Below, piece by piece: positions 32,467 through 42,949 of a stretch of DNA of 64,000 nucleotides (within the stretch, counting starts at the first letter, position 1; each line of letters starts with the position of its first letter). The position numbers and the translations under genes were made by a program. The stretch spans positions 310,001 to 374,000 of the forward strand of contig JAWKAU010000044.1 in NCBI GenBank assembly GCA_033398695.1. Reading direction: 5' to 3'. The notes beneath the pieces were generated by a model that was not told where the DNA came from, made no database searches, and saw only the letters and a program-made list of their open reading frames with translations. The stretch is from Orobanche coerulescens (taxonomy: Eukaryota > Streptophyta > Magnoliopsida > Lamiales > Orobanchaceae).

Positions 32467-34634
32467 TGTAACACCCCCGATATATTCAGGAATATTACAG
32501 CACCGCAAATCCTTTACATAAGGATTTACAAGGCTGAAGAATTGAACAGACATTAAAAGGTACTAACGAATGGAAATAACGGAATTAAGATACAACAGCT
32601 TCGACCAAATCTTGAAAAATACAATTGTTCAACAGAAACTTAATAATACATCACCAAATTCAAATTCATCATAAATGACTTCGTACTCGAGTACTTATTG
32701 AAATAACCAATAAACAACAGACAAATGAACCCGGCCGAAACATCACTCTGCACCCTCGTCGTCATGCAGCTCCAGTGGTTGTTTTCCCGCTCTCCTGGAT
32801 CCTGAACATAAACAAAATGTTCACCCCCGAAGGAGTTAGCACAACGATGCTAGTACAAGTACCACAACATATTATTCATATCTCACGAAGAATAATAACG
32901 TAAACGACAAAAATACCAACGAGTCTTCTCCTACGAGAAACTCATAAATGAAATACACAACTGATAATCACAACATGATATCATAACATACACATGGTAA
33001 TTCCGCCGATCCAGCGCTCACTTCCTAGAACCCACGATGATCCCGTCAGACCAACCCGTGGTGGAAAAACCCATCCGATGATCCAGCGCACGCTAGCATA
33101 GATCCCCCGATGATCCCGTCGGACCAACACGAGGTGGACATACAACAACGACATACATGCATGACAATATGTATAACATCAATACGTAAAACAAATAAGG
33201 TACTTGCCTCGATTCGAAGCCAAGAACAATACTTCCACGAAAACGAACACTCGAAGGTCGTCCCCCTCAATCAATCACGTAACAAGCTCAAACCTTAACA
33301 AAAGAAATAATATAGGATTTATCTCACATCGTACGAATGTCTAACAATTCGATTTACGGCCAAAAGCTCATAAAATGTAATCTGCCTGAACTTCTTAGCG
33401 CACGCTAAGTACTCTGTGTAGCGTGCGTTAAGTCTGCTCGATAGCGCACGCAAACAACAAAGCATAGCGTACGCTAACTATGCATGGTCAGTACTTCACT
33501 GATCAGCTGACTGACTCGTCTGATGGCCTAGTGTACGTTATGTACCAAATGTAGCGTACGTTAACCGATGCTCGATAGCGCACGTTAATTTACATAGCTT
33601 AGCGTGCGCTAACTGTGCATGGCGGTTCACTACTGGGCAGAAGACTGTTCTCATCATGATCAAAACAATGAAATCTTCCGTGATAATTCATGTTACCTAC
33701 ATGAATATCATGTTCATACGATTATGAATGATCTTACGGATAACAACTTTGGATTCAAGAATATGTATACTATTATAAAACTATATTCCATTTTGACTAC
33801 AAATCTTCATACGACAATTCGAAAGGCTTAACGGTTGATATCGATACCTTATATCAATCAAAATTATCATACTGTAGTTGTTTAACATTCCATCTATACT
33901 AGATAAATCCTTTCATGATCAATCCCTTAGATTCATCTAACAATAATGATGTTAAAGTCAAGTCCATGATTGCTATGAAGTCATATACTAGATTTAGATT
34001 ACCAATGATAGAAGCTTCCTCTACTTGTTCAATGTAATAAGATTCGAATCATGATGTTCATAATCAAGGTACTTAAGGCCTATTCATCTCAATATTCCAA
34101 ACATGATGTACTTTGGATAATTTATCCACAAAGATCAATATTTGCAAACATGATCATCTTATTCTCCATAACACGAATCTAGAGTTTGAAGATAGAATCA
34201 ACATACCTTAATATGACGAAATCACTGAACCACAAGGTAGAATCCGACTCCGTTTGGTTATGTGCCACTCCAAGGTGTTACTTCTCTTCAATGATCACTC
34301 ACAAGTGATAACCAATATACAAGGATCAATATGATGTGTTCTAAGTGTGTTAGAAGGATTAATATAGCTCTCTGGCCTCTCAAGAATGAAGAATGGACGA
34401 AGGAAATGTAAGCCAAAACGGGTTGTTGTCTCATTTATAATATTCTGCACTTTAGCTAATTAGCGCACACTAGCATATAATACTTAGCGCACGCTAATAA
34501 GCGTTGACTCCAAATCTGTCCAGGTTCATCCGCGGGAATCTTATCCGGACCCATGTCCCGGCTGGCGCATGTGCTAGCCGCCTACCTCAATAATTCAGTG
34601 TCTAGCGCACACAATTTCTACATACGTAGCGTGC
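32467..34634 (-). repeat. Element A 5' LTR, segment 1
   Basis: It starts TGTAACACCCCC and pairs with 11136 onward. It contains arrays at 33396-33611 (4+4) and from 34461, and a minus TATA at 34430-34439. It is interrupted by F after TAGC-GTGC at 34627-34634. Confidence 0.9.
33396..33611 (-). repeat. 12-mer array in A 5' LTR, downstream of TATA (4+4)
   Basis: Starts at 33396, 33419, 33442 and 33465, then 33529, 33552, 33576 and 33600: steps of 23-24 bp and a 64-bp gap, identical to the 3' LTR. Confidence 0.9.
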
Positions 34635-35327
34635 TGTCACGCCCCACCTTAAGGCAGCAGGCATCTACCAGCATCCGGCCGAAGCCTGCCGGACGGGCGC
34701 GCAGCAGGCTCGCGCACGTACATGGACCCGGCCAAGCTCACAGAGGACTACCCCCCTATAATAGGCTTAGACGGAAAAAGCCTTGTGACAGCAGTAGACA
34801 TTGAAAAGCCGACGAACCCACTATTCAGAAAGAAGACCCTAGAAGCTTCAAGATGGAGACCAATCAATTCCAGAAGGTCAAAGAGGGTTCCAGAAGGTCA
34901 GAAATCGGGTCGGATTGCTACGGGCCGAATCGGGCCTTGGCCGGGCCGGGCCGGGACACTTCGGGCCGGGTCGGGCCGGACGTTCCAGAGGGGTCTGGGG
35001 ACTCCAAGAAGACTTCTTAGAATTACCTAGAATTGTATAGATCTTTCTAGATGATGGCATTCTTGTAAATACTTGGAATAGTAATGTTTTGTTGGTAATT
35101 TGTTAGCCTAGGAGGATTAGTATAAATACCCCCTTGGGGCTCATTTGTAACACACCTTGAAAAATCTGATTTGCTACAGTGCAATAAGAGAAAACCTTCC
35201 CCAAGCATTTTCCTTACTTTCCTTCCTAGCAGTCTTGTTTATTAGTAGGCTTACTACTTAGGCTTGAGACAACCTAAGAGTGCCGCACGGCGAGGACTTA
35301 GCGAGGCGCAAGTATAACCCCGTGACA
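34635..35327 (+). repeat. Element F 5' LTR (693 bp)
   Basis: TGTCACGCCCC to ACCCCGTGACA. It contains the block shared with C LTRs (34751-34809), TTCNNGAA-type pairs (34842, 34868, 34888), a decamer-periodic GGGCC tract (about 34920-34980) and TATAAATACC at 35121-35130. Confidence 0.93.
35121..35130 (+). promoter_or_regulatory. TATA box of F 5' LTR
   Basis: TATAAATACC followed by GGCTCATTTG. The same arrangement, GTATAAATA then GGCTCATTTG, occurs on the minus strand in the C LTRs. The copy in the F 3' LTR is at 40397-40406. Confidence 0.75.
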
Positions 35328-35341
35328 GTTGGTATCGGAGA
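35328..35341 (+). promoter_or_regulatory. Primer binding site of F
   Basis: GTTGGTATCGGAGA begins directly after the LTR and matches initiator tRNA-Met with one change. The start codon is 62 bp further on. Confidence 0.8.
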
Positions 35342-35403
35342 CAAGGTTGAGACAACCAAGGTGAATTTTTCAAAGATTGCTAGTTGATCGTGCAAGGAGT
35401 AAG

Positions 35404-38400
35404 ATGGCACAATCATCCGACGTCACCCAACCCAACACTCAGGCCGAGAAGACCAAGAAGGGCAGAGACAAGTCTGTCGACCGGATTGCTGCCATGGACA
35501 GCCGAGTGACTCGACTGGAGGAGGTCTACGATGAGGTTGCGAAGAGGGTGGATGACTTAGAAGAAGCTGGTGAGGAGCTGCACAACCAGGTTCTTTCTAC
35601 TATCAATGCTTGTGATGGGGACATGAAGCAAGAGTTGGCCGATTTTCGGGCCATGATCTTGGCCATGCAAGAGGGCATGGAATTTCTCAAGACGGAGATG
35701 GCAACAGTGAAGAGGGCGATTGCCAACGGAGAACATGTGGGTGCGACACCCGCACGGATTGAAATCCCAAGGCCTGGGAAGTTCAACGGATCGAGAAACG
35801 CCAAGGAGATTGACAATTTCTTATGGAACCTGGAGCAGTACTTTGGTGCCTCAAACATTCGAGATGATGACACCAAGTTGCGGACTGCGCCGTTGTACTT
35901 AGCCGACACGGCCGTACTGTGGTGGCGGACCAAGCAGGCCGACATTGAGAGTGGTGCGTGCAGGATGGCTTCCTGGGAAGACTTCAAGGCCGAATTGAAG
36001 GGGCAATTCTATCCCGAGAATGTGGAGTTCGAGGCTCGGGGCAGGCTGAAGAGACTCAGCCACACTCGTACTATCAAAGACTATGTCAAGGAGTTCCAAG
36101 AAATTGTGCTGGAGATACCAAGCTTGACGGCGACCGACAAGCTGTTTGCATTTATGGACGGACTCAAGCCTTTCGCAAGGCAAGAGTTGGAAAGGCGCAA
36201 TGTTCAGGACGTGGCGACTGCCATTGCCGTGGCCGAGGGCTTAAGGGAGTTGAAAACCAGCGATAAGCCAAGGACTTTCCGCACAGATAAGGGCAAAGGT
36301 GGGGGAGACCGCCCATCAAGGTTCAGGCCAAACAAATACTCGGGCAAGCAACCAGTGGACGAGAACGATAAGCCGAGAGGTTGTCACATTTTTCATAGTA
36401 CCTCTCACCTGAAGTACGACTGCCCATTTCGGAGGAAGAAGGTCGCAGCCATTCAAGAGACCACGGAGACTGAGGATGCGGATGGTGCGCACATGGGCTC
36501 ATTGAGTTTGCTCAATGCTGTCAAAGCCGTTGTGGAACCGGCGAAGGGACCCAGGAAGGGGTCTATGTTTGTGGATGCCTTGATCGGAGGCACACACATC
36601 AAAGCCTTAGTGGATACAGGAGCTACGCACAACTTCATGCGGGACGGCGTAGCCAAAGCCTTACGACTTACCGTCACTCCAACTAATGGATCGATCAAGA
36701 CAGTGAACACCCATGCTAAACCGGTGACCGGCGAAGCACGAGGAGTGAAAGCAAAGATAGGTGACTGGCATGGAATGATCACCTTCATTGTAGTGACCAT
36801 GGATGACTATGATTTGGTTCTTGGGTTACAATGGTTCGATCAGGTACGGGATTGCATTCTTCCGTTTTCTAATTCCTTAGTCATTTTGGACTCCGACAGG
36901 ACACAGGCCATTCCGGCCAAGAGGGAAGCGAAGGGGACAAGCACCCTTTCAGCCATGCAACTTAGTCGAGGACTTCGGAAGCAGGAAGAGACCTTCGCTG
37001 CATTTTACGTTCCTGATGATGGAAATGATATTGAAGGCAAGGATGTACCAAAGGAAGTTCAAGCCGTTTTGGAGGAGTTCCAGGACGTAATGCCCGCGGA
37101 ACTACCTAAGAAGCTGCCACCCAGACGGGATGTGGACCACAAAATTGAACTTATTTCCGATGCGAAGCCACCTTCGAGGACACCCTATAGGATGTCACCA
37201 CCGGAACTTAAGGAGCTGCAGAAGCAATTGAAAGAGTTGTTGGATTCCAAGATGATCCAACCATCCAAATCTCCTTATGGATCCCCCGTTTTGTTCCAAA
37301 AGAAGCATGATGGATCCTTACGTATGTGCGTGGACTATAGGGCACTCAACAAACTGACGGTTCGCAACAAGTATCCCATTCCACTCATTGGAGAGTTGTT
37401 TGACCAACTGGGAGGTGCCAATTACTTTTCAAAGATCGACCTAAGATCCGGATATTGGCAGGTCCGGATAGCCGAAGGAGACGAACCCAAGACCGCTATG
37501 GCGACCAGGTATGGTTTGTTTGATTTCCTTGTGATGCCGTTCGGGCTTACAAACGCCCCAGCGACCTTTTGCACACTGATGAACAAGGTATTTCAACCAT
37601 ACATAGACAAGTTTATTGTCGTTTATTTGGATGATATTGTCATTTACTCATCATCGATGGAGGAGCATGTAGAACACTTGAGACAGGTGTTCCAGGCATT
37701 GCGGGACAATGAACTTTATGCAAAGTTGGAGAAGTGCTCATTCGCCCAACAGGAAGTGACTTTTCTGGGGCACCGTATCAAAGATGGCCGCATAATGATG
37801 GATGAGGCCAAAGTGAAAGCCGTTCGAGATTGGGAACAACCGACCAGCGTAACCCAACTCCGATCATTTCTGGGACTCGTGAACTACTACCGGAAGTTCA
37901 TCGAGGGATACTCTCGGATAGCAGCACCATTAACGGACCTATTGAAGAAGGACCATAAATGGGAGTGGACGGATAAGTGCCGAGAGGCCTTTGAGCGACT
38001 CAAAGGCAAAGTGACGAAGCAGCCAGTTCTTGCCTTGCCAGACCATGCCAAGGCCTATGAGGTTCAGACCGATGCATCTGATTATGCCATCGGAGGAGTA
38101 TTGATGCAGCTAGGGCATCCCGTCGCCTATGAGAGCAGAAAATTGAATGACACCGAGAGACGGTACTCGGTACACGAGAAGGAAATGACCGTCGTGGTTC
38201 ATTGCCTTAGAGCCTGGAGGCATTATTTACTTGGAAGCAAGTTTGTGGTACGAACAGACAACGTAGCCACAAGTTATTTTCAAACTCAGAAGAAGCTCAC
38301 GCCAAAACAAGCAAGATGGCAGGAATTCCTAGCCGAGTTCGATTATACCCTGGAGTACAAGCCTGGAGTACTTAACCGAGTAGCCGATGCATTAAGCCGG

Positions 38401-38934
38401 AAGGCCGAGCTTGCAGCCTTGACTAAGGCCGAGGGAAGCATCAAGGACCGCATACGCGAGGGACTGAGGCAGGACCCTTTCGCAGAGAACATCATGCAAC
38501 TTGCCAGGAGCGGCAAGACAAGACGGTTCTGGGAACGAGACGAGCTACTCTTTACCAAAGGCAATCGTTTGTACGTGCCCAAATGGGGGAACTTACGGAG
38601 GGACATCATGAAGGAATTCCACGATACACTATGGGCTGGACACCCAGGTATGCACCGTACAATGGCTTTAATTGACAATTCTTACTTTTGGCCCAGGATG
38701 CGTGAGGACGTTGAGGCATACGTCCGGACATGTCTTGTGTGCCAACAAGACAAGGGGGAACAACAACAACCTGGTGGACTACTTCAACCCTTGCCCATAC
38801 CGGAACACCCTTTTGAAAGTGTTTCAATGGACTTTATTTCAGCTTTGCCTAAATCGGATGGGTACGGGTCGATCATAGTTGTGGTGGACAGGTTCTCAAA
38901 ATACGCAACCTTTATTCCAAAGACCGCGACGTAA
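35404..38934 (+). CDS. Element F gag-pol polyprotein, N-terminal 1176 codons
   Basis: I chose ATG 35404 (MAQSSDV); the frame upstream has only a non-ATG start. Order: coiled-coil N-terminus (about residues 20-110), gag core ([52 protein letters not shown]), then a CCHC knuckle whose second Cys is Phe (TTT at 36391-36393). Protease: [39 protein letters not shown] and YLDD intact. RNase [13 protein letters not shown] and RVADALSRK. The integrase zinc domain is HPGMHRT to CLVCQQ and the first Asp is in [10 protein letters not shown]. It stops TAA at 38932-38934 because of a small indel just upstream; integrase continues in another frame. Confidence 0.9.
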   Translation: MAQSSDVTQPNTQAEKTKKGRDKSVDRIAAMDSRVTRLEEVYDEVAKRVDDLEEAGEELHNQVLSTINACDGDMKQELADFRAMILAMQEGMEFLKTEMATVKRAIANGEHVGATPARIEIPRPGKFNGSRNAKEIDNFLWNLEQYFGASNIRDDDTKLRTAPLYLADTAVLWWRTKQADIESGACRMASWEDFKAELKGQFYPENVEFEARGRLKRLSHTRTIKDYVKEFQEIVLEIPSLTATDKLFAFMDGLKPFARQELERRNVQDVATAIAVAEGLRELKTSDKPRTFRTDKGKGGGDRPSRFRPNKYSGKQPVDENDKPRGCHIFHSTSHLKYDCPFRRKKVAAIQETTETEDADGAHMGSLSLLNAVKAVVEPAKGPRKGSMFVDALIGGTHIKALVDTGATHNFMRDGVAKALRLTVTPTNGSIKTVNTHAKPVTGEARGVKAKIGDWHGMITFIVVTMDDYDLVLGLQWFDQVRDCILPFSNSLVILDSDRTQAIPAKREAKGTSTLSAMQLSRGLRKQEETFAAFYVPDDGNDIEGKDVPKEVQAVLEEFQDVMPAELPKKLPPRRDVDHKIELISDAKPPSRTPYRMSPPELKELQKQLKELLDSKMIQPSKSPYGSPVLFQKKHDGSLRMCVDYRALNKLTVRNKYPIPLIGELFDQLGGANYFSKIDLRSGYWQVRIAEGDEPKTAMATRYGLFDFLVMPFGLTNAPATFCTLMNKVFQPYIDKFIVVYLDDIVIYSSSMEEHVEHLRQVFQALRDNELYAKLEKCSFAQQEVTFLGHRIKDGRIMMDEAKVKAVRDWEQPTSVTQLRSFLGLVNYYRKFIEGYSRIAAPLTDLLKKDHKWEWTDKCREAFERLKGKVTKQPVLALPDHAKAYEVQTDASDYAIGGVLMQLGHPVAYESRKLNDTERRYSVHEKEMTVVVHCLRAWRHYLLGSKFVVRTDNVATSYFQTQKKLTPKQARWQEFLAEFDYTLEYKPGVLNRVADALSRKAELAALTKAEGSIKDRIREGLRQDPFAENIMQLARSGKTRRFWERDELLFTKGNRLYVPKWGNLRRDIMKEFHDTLWAGHPGMHRTMALIDNSYFWPRMREDVEAYVRTCLVCQQDKGEQQQPGGLLQPLPIPEHPFESVSMDFISALPKSDGYGSIIVVVDRFSKYATFIPKTAT

Positions 38935-39910
38935 CGGCTCTGGAGACGGCCAAGTTGTTCTTAAAGCATGTGGTAAAACATTGGGGCATTCCAAGGACAA
39001 TCGTGAGTGACCGAGACCCACGTTTCACAGGAAAGTTTTGGTCGGGACTTTTCAAGCTATTGGGCTCGAATTTAGCATTCTCAACAAGTTTCCACCCACA
39101 GACGGACGGGCAGACAGAACGAGTTAACGCACTGCTTGAGTGCTACTTGCGGCACTATGTGAGTGCCAATCAGCGGGACTGGGCCAAACTCTTAGACACA
39201 GCCCAATTCTCATACAACTTGCAGAAGAGTGAATCAACAGGACGCAGCCCATTCGAGCTTGCCACTGGGAGACAACCGGCGACAACGAATAACATTGCCA
39301 CCGGATACTCGGGATAGAGTCCGGCAGCATATACCTTTGCTAAGTCATTACAGGAGGAATCGGACTTGGCTCGAGCATCTTTGGACAAGGCAGCCAAGAA
39401 GATGAACAAATGGGCCGATCTCAAGCGACGAGCGGTCGAGTTCAACGAAGGCGACTTAGTTATGGTGAAACTTCTCCCGCAGCAATTTAAAGCATTTCGG
39501 GCTGTGCATAAGGGACTCATCCGAAGATACGAGGGACCCTACAAGATCGAGCGGCGTGTTGGGACAGTTTCATATCGAGTGGAACTTCCGCCGAAGATGA
39601 AGATACACCCGGTCTTCCATGTTAGCCAACTGAAGCCTTACCATCAGGACATGGAGGATCCGGGCCGAGCTCAGTCACATCGAGCACTGACTGCCGTGAT
39701 TACTTCCTTCGACAAGGAAGTAGCCGAGATCATTTCACATCGGGACAGGGGCGTGGCCCCATACACCGAGTTCTTTGTGCATTGGAAGGGACTCCCAGAC
39801 GCTGAAAATAGCTGGGAACATGAGGATCACCTATGGCAATTCCAGCGGAAGATTGAAGAATATCGGGACAGCATCGTGCCGAGGACGGTCACGACTTTGG
39901 TGGGGGAGAA
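38935..39910 (+). pseudogene. Element F integrase C-terminal half and chromodomain
   Basis: This frame joins the first part by a one-base shift at about 38920-38935. It has VSDRDPRFTGKFW (second Asp), FHPQTDGQTERVNALLE (Glu) and FELATGRQP, then TAG at 39315-39317, after which the frame continues. MVKLLPQQFKAFRAVHKGL, YEGPYKIERRVG and HPVFHVSQLKPY follow, then a chromodomain with the aromatic positions present (YTEFFVHWKGLPDAENSW, EHEDHLWQF). The frame does not stop before the LTR; it runs on to 40316. Confidence 0.85.
39899..39910 (+). promoter_or_regulatory. Polypurine tract of F
   Basis: GGTGGGGGAGAA precedes TGTCACG. The core GGGGGAGAA plus TGTCAC is identical in C1 on the minus strand. 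Confidence 0.8.
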
Positions 39911-40603
39911 TGTCACGCCCCACCTTAAGGCAGCAGGCATCTACCAGCATCCGGCCGAAGCCTGCCGGAGGGGCGCGCAGCAGGCTCGCGCGCGTACATG
40001 GACCCGGCCAAGCTCACAGAGGACTACCCCCCCTATAATAGGCTTAGACGGAAAAAGCCTTGTGACAGCAGTAGACATTGAAAAGCCGAGGAACCCACTA
40101 TTCAGAAAGAAGACCCTAGAAGCTTCAAGATGGAGACCAATCAATTCCAGAAGGTCAAAGAGGGTTCCAGAAGGTCAGAAATCGGGTCGGATTGCTACGG
40201 GCCGAATCGGGCCTTGGCCGGGCCGGGCCGGGACACTTCGGGCCGGGTCGGGCCGACGCTCTGCAGGGGTCTGGGGACTCCAAGAAGACTTCTTAGAATT
40301 ACATAGAATTGTATAGATCTTTCTAGATGATGGCATTCTTGTAAATACTTGGAATAGTAATGTTTTGTTGGTAATTTGTTAGCCTAGGAGGATTAGTATA
40401 AATACCCCCTTGGGGCTCATTTGTAACACACCTTGAAAAATCTGATTTGCTACAGTGCAATAAGAGAAAACCTTCCCCAAGCATTTTCCTTACTTTCCTT
40501 CCTAGCAGTCTTGTTTATTAGTAGGCTTACTACTTAGGCTTGAGACAACCTAAGAGTGCCGCACGGCGAGGACTTAGCGAGGCGCAAGTATAACCCCGTG
40601 ACA
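39911..40603 (+). repeat. Element F 3' LTR (693 bp)
   Basis: It pairs with 34635-35327. Visible differences are a few substitutions, one C-run indel and a short cluster near 40250. The shared block is at 40027-40086. Confidence 0.93.
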
Positions 40604-40813
40604 GTGCGCTAGTAATAGCCGATAGCGCGCGTTAAGCTACATTCTTAGCGTGCGCTATCACGAGTTTGTATGAGAAAATTTTGCATGTTGTTATACTTAA
40701 GTACAAGGATGCCAATGCAAGAAATATCATACTCCAATAATCAAAACCACAAATCCGAATAATACAGGGATTGAATACAGATGAAATACACCGTAATAAA
40801 TCCGGATATTACA
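40604..40813 (-). repeat. Element A 5' LTR, segment 2
   Basis: It resumes with the duplicated GTGC and GCTA, carries motifs at 40623 and 40646, and ends GGATATTACA at 40813, followed by AGCAG. Confidence 0.9.
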
Positions 40814-40981
40814 AGCAGCAGCATCCAAAATGCCTATACGAACTCAATTTATTAGTTCAAGATAAAAATGTAGAACCGCCTTCATCCACGGAGTCTTCAT
40901 CTGAGACTGAGCGGTCACAAGTTTGTTCATTAGCCCAGCTAAATTTACATATAAATTTTACATCGAAAATTGCATCCTAGA
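40814..40981 (-). pseudogene. Copia-3 gag, upstream piece
   Basis: The minus strand reads MQFSM then a stop, then LAGLMNKLVTAQSQMKT. This matches the Copia-2 gag segment LAGLMNKLVTAQSNIKT at about 4054-4104. It ends at the AGCAG duplication of A. It contains a stop and a few missing codons. Upstream homology to copia gag is lost at about 40982. Confidence 0.7.
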
Positions 40982-41869
40982 TACAAACATTTCTAGTAAA
41001 ATAAATAGGCTCAAAACGGCCTTTACAACCAATCGAATAAAACGAACGATTCAAAACTAAGTCCACGAACCACATCCCCATTCAAAAAGCATTCATCCAA
41101 TAAATACTATATAAATGGAAAGCGTAGAGATAAATTGATCCAATCAACAATACGAACCGATCCAATCGATTCACACAATCGGTAATATGATAACGTTCAA
41201 AATAATTCGGTCGACCATATTTATTTCAATTAATCGAATTTCCCTTATAAAATAAAATACCATAAATCATTTTAATCATATTAAATCCAATTTAACATGT
41301 AGAAGATTAATTTTCAAGAATACATGAAAAAATCGAGCCGGGGTGAAAACTGGCCTGCCTGACCGAGTCACCCTCGGCAGCCTTCCGGCAGACAGGCCTG
41401 GCATGGCCGAGTCATGCTCGGAAGCTGCCGGCCAGGACACGGCCTGTGTCTCCAGACACGGCAGTCTGCACGGCGATGACATGGCTGATCGCTGCACACG
41501 ACCGAGTCACCAGACACGGCCGAGTCCGCTCGGCAGCCGATTGGCTGATCACTGGACACGACCGAAGTCACCCAGACACGGCCGAGTCACTCGCCGATTA
41601 CCTTTTTGTCCAAAAAGTCGTCCGACGACGATTCGGGGCTAGATTTTCGACCGGATATCCAATATCAATATTTTCCGACTTTCATATCTTCAATATAAAT
41701 CATATTTCCCAGAAATTTAAGATTTATATTTAGACTTAAACTTACGAAAAATATAACTACAACGAACGTAAAACAAGTACCACGATTATGACTAAAATAA
41801 TTCCAAATCATTCACCATCTAATCGAGCATTCCAAATGCCAATATCGTATATACGATCGCAAGACCTAC
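40982..41869 (-). other. Copia-3 5' leader, no recognisable coding sequence
   Basis: About 890 bp between the gag remnant and the primer site. I find no gag N-terminus in any frame. 41340-41600 is GC-rich with repeated GACCGAGTCAC- and ACACGGCCGAGTC-like words and short inverted repeats. The flanks are AT-rich. It could be a replaced or very diverged gag start, or a long leader. Confidence 0.5.
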
Positions 41870-41881
41870 GCTCTGATACCA
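41870..41881 (-). promoter_or_regulatory. Primer binding site of Copia-3 (tRNA-Met)
   Basis: The minus strand reads TGGTATCAGAGC, a full match to the usual initiator tRNA-Met site, one base inside the LTR end. Confidence 0.8.
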
Positions 41882-41882
41882 C

Positions 41883-41895
41883 TGTTGGGATTAGG
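41883..41895 (-). repeat. Copia-3 5' LTR stub (13 bp)
   Basis: TGTTGGGATTAGG on the plus strand resembles the inverted end of the Copia-2 LTR (TGTTGGGATTCCG). D1 interrupts at 41896. The remainder must lie right of the window, with TTAGG (41891-41895) as the expected duplication. Confidence 0.65.
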
Positions 41896-42148
41896 TGTAA
41901 TACCCGGTTGTAATTCAGTAATTATCATTCAGTATTTATCATTCAGTAATTTTCACTCGCTAATGATCATTTGTCACTCATATTCAATCATGGTACTCAT
42001 CATTCAGAGTAATTGTATCGTGTATCAATCGTCGTTCATCACTAATCTAATTGGAGTTTCGTGTCGTGTTTATCATCATTGTCATTTTCATTGTGGGCTG
42101 TGCGTGAGGAGTAGCGCACGCTACGTACTCTTTCTAGCACGCGCTAAT
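41896..42148 (+). repeat. D1 5' LTR, segment 1
   Basis: TGTAATACCCGG start, closely similar to 42149-42400. It contains motifs at 42112 and 42135, the second overlapped by the CTAAT duplication (42144-42148). Confidence 0.9.
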
Positions 42149-42377
42149 TGTAATACCCGGTTGTACTTCAGTTATTATCATTCAGTATTTATCATTCAGT
42201 AGTTGTTACTCAGTAATTTCACTCATTAATGATCATTTGTCACTCATATTCAAACATTGTATTCATCATTCAGAGTAATTGTATCGTGTATCAATCGTCA
42301 TTCATCACTAATCTAATTGGAGTTTCGTGCCGTGTTTATCATCATTGTCATTTTCGTTGTGGGTTGTGTGTGAGGAG

Positions 42378-42927
42378 TAGCACACGCTACGTACTCTTTT
42401 TAGCGCGCGCTAATTGAGTACAGGTAGCGCACGCTACCACTCAGCATTAGCGCACGCTAATGTTGCCGCAGCCAAAGGGTACCGGACCGCAGTGAGCAGG
42501 CAGCGCACGCTACGAGTGGTAAGTAGCGCGCGCTAGTGGGTTGTAGTAGCGCACACTAATATGTAGTGTAGCGCGCGCTAAGGACGGATCAGGTTAAGTC
42601 CAGTGGCTACTGGACTGTACTGGATTAATTCATAGCGCACGCTATGAGTAGTTTTAGCGTACGCAAGCGGTGTAGTAGCGCACGCTACTTGTTGGTCGTA
42701 GCGCACGCTACTGAGGTCAGAGCAGAGATGCATAGCTACGGATTCCGATCGGGCATCAAATAATTCGTTAGCGTATGCTAACCATGGGTATTAACGCACG
42801 CTAATGGTATGGTTGTAGCGAACGCTACAAAAGGTACGTAGCGCACGTTACCGTGTTCGGACAGTGGGTACTGGACTACCCAAAACACCCGTTAGCGCAC
42901 GCTAAGAACTGGGGCTAGCGCGCGCTA
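42378..42927 (+). repeat. 12-mer array in D2 5' LTR (4+4+4+4+2)
   Basis: Starts: 42378, 42401, 42425, 42448 | 42501, 42524, 42547, 42569 | 42633, 42655, 42676, 42699 | 42769, 42792, 42816, 42839 | 42893, 42916. Steps are 21-24 bp inside groups, with gaps of 53, 64, 70 and 54 bp. Cores are mostly GCAC or GCGC. TATAAATAGG at 42940 is the next 24-bp step. Confidence 0.93.
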
Positions 42928-42939
42928 AACTGGGATTTC

Positions 42940-42949
42940 TATAAATAGG
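42940..42949 (+). promoter_or_regulatory. TATA box of D2 5' LTR
   Basis: TATAAATAGG, 24 bp after the start of the last array motif. Equivalent boxes are at 58409-58418 (D2 3' LTR) and 60565-60574 (D1). Confidence 0.75.

Larger units (their letters stand above)
34635..40603 (+). mobile_element. Chromovirus F: Ty3/gypsy with true chromodomain, young, inserted in A 5' LTR
   Basis: Two 693-bp LTRs (34635-35327, 39911-40603) with TGTCAC..GTGACA ends surround a 4583-bp internal region with gag-pol on the plus strand. GTGC at 34631-34634 and 40604-40607 is a 4-bp duplication lying exactly in the core of TAGC-GTGC-GCTA of A's array. The LTRs differ at roughly ten positions, so this is a recent insertion. 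Pol has one frameshift and one stop. The C-terminal chromodomain (FFVHWKGLPDAENSWE) marks it as a chromovirus; a Galadriel-like clade is possible but not shown. Confidence 0.92.
11136..40813 (-). mobile_element. Gypsy A: Ty3/gypsy Tekay-like element, minus strand, carrying B, G and F
   Basis: LTRs of 2376 bp (11136-13511) and 2374 bp after removing F (32467-34634 plus 40608-40813) bound a gag-PR-RT-RH-INT internal region on the minus strand. AGCAG at 11131-11135 and 40814-40818 is the target duplication. The C-terminus after integrase (VKVQWSHHGMEEATWE) and the tRNA-Met primer site fit chromovirus-type plant gypsy elements, most like Tekay/Del. B interrupts pol at 15927 and F interrupts the 5' LTR at 34635. 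It is non-functional because of several nonsense codons and frameshifts. Confidence 0.9.
8809..41895 (-). mobile_element. Copia-3: minus-strand Ty1/copia element split by nested insertions
   Basis: On the minus strand, reverse transcriptase (9549 down to 8809), integrase, protease and gag run rightward to 11135. After the 29.7-kb element A, gag resumes at 40814-40981. A leader, a tRNA-Met primer site at 41870-41881 and the last 13 bp of a 5' LTR (41883-41895) follow, before D1 interrupts. AGCAG flanks A on both sides, and GCTGGGCTAATGAA at about 40928-40941 (minus) matches Copia-2 gag. Copia-3 is thus the oldest host element here. Its 3' half should lie left of the window and the rest of its 5' LTR right of D1. 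Confidence 0.8.

Noticed and set aside
34635..40603. A 5-bp target duplication for F and C elements
   Set aside because: Only 4 bp match on the two sides in all three cases; the fifth base differs on each side as expected from the undisturbed 12-mer.
40771..40980. Plus-strand 69-codon frame that first looked like part of a virus-like polyprotein
   Set aside because: The opposite strand matches Copia-2 gag with the zinc-knuckle-proximal helices and is placed by the AGCAG duplication, so the plus-strand frame is a shadow.
41885..42150. Two adjacent near-identical LTR starts read as a tandem LTR duplication
   Set aside because: The CTAAT duplication and resumption at 60023 show one element nested in the other.
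42378..42927. Resemblance of the spaced short repeats to a CRISPR array
   Set aside because: Units are 12 bp with 11-bp linkers, quasi-palindromic and inside plant LTRs. No cas genes, and linkers are shared between LTR copies.
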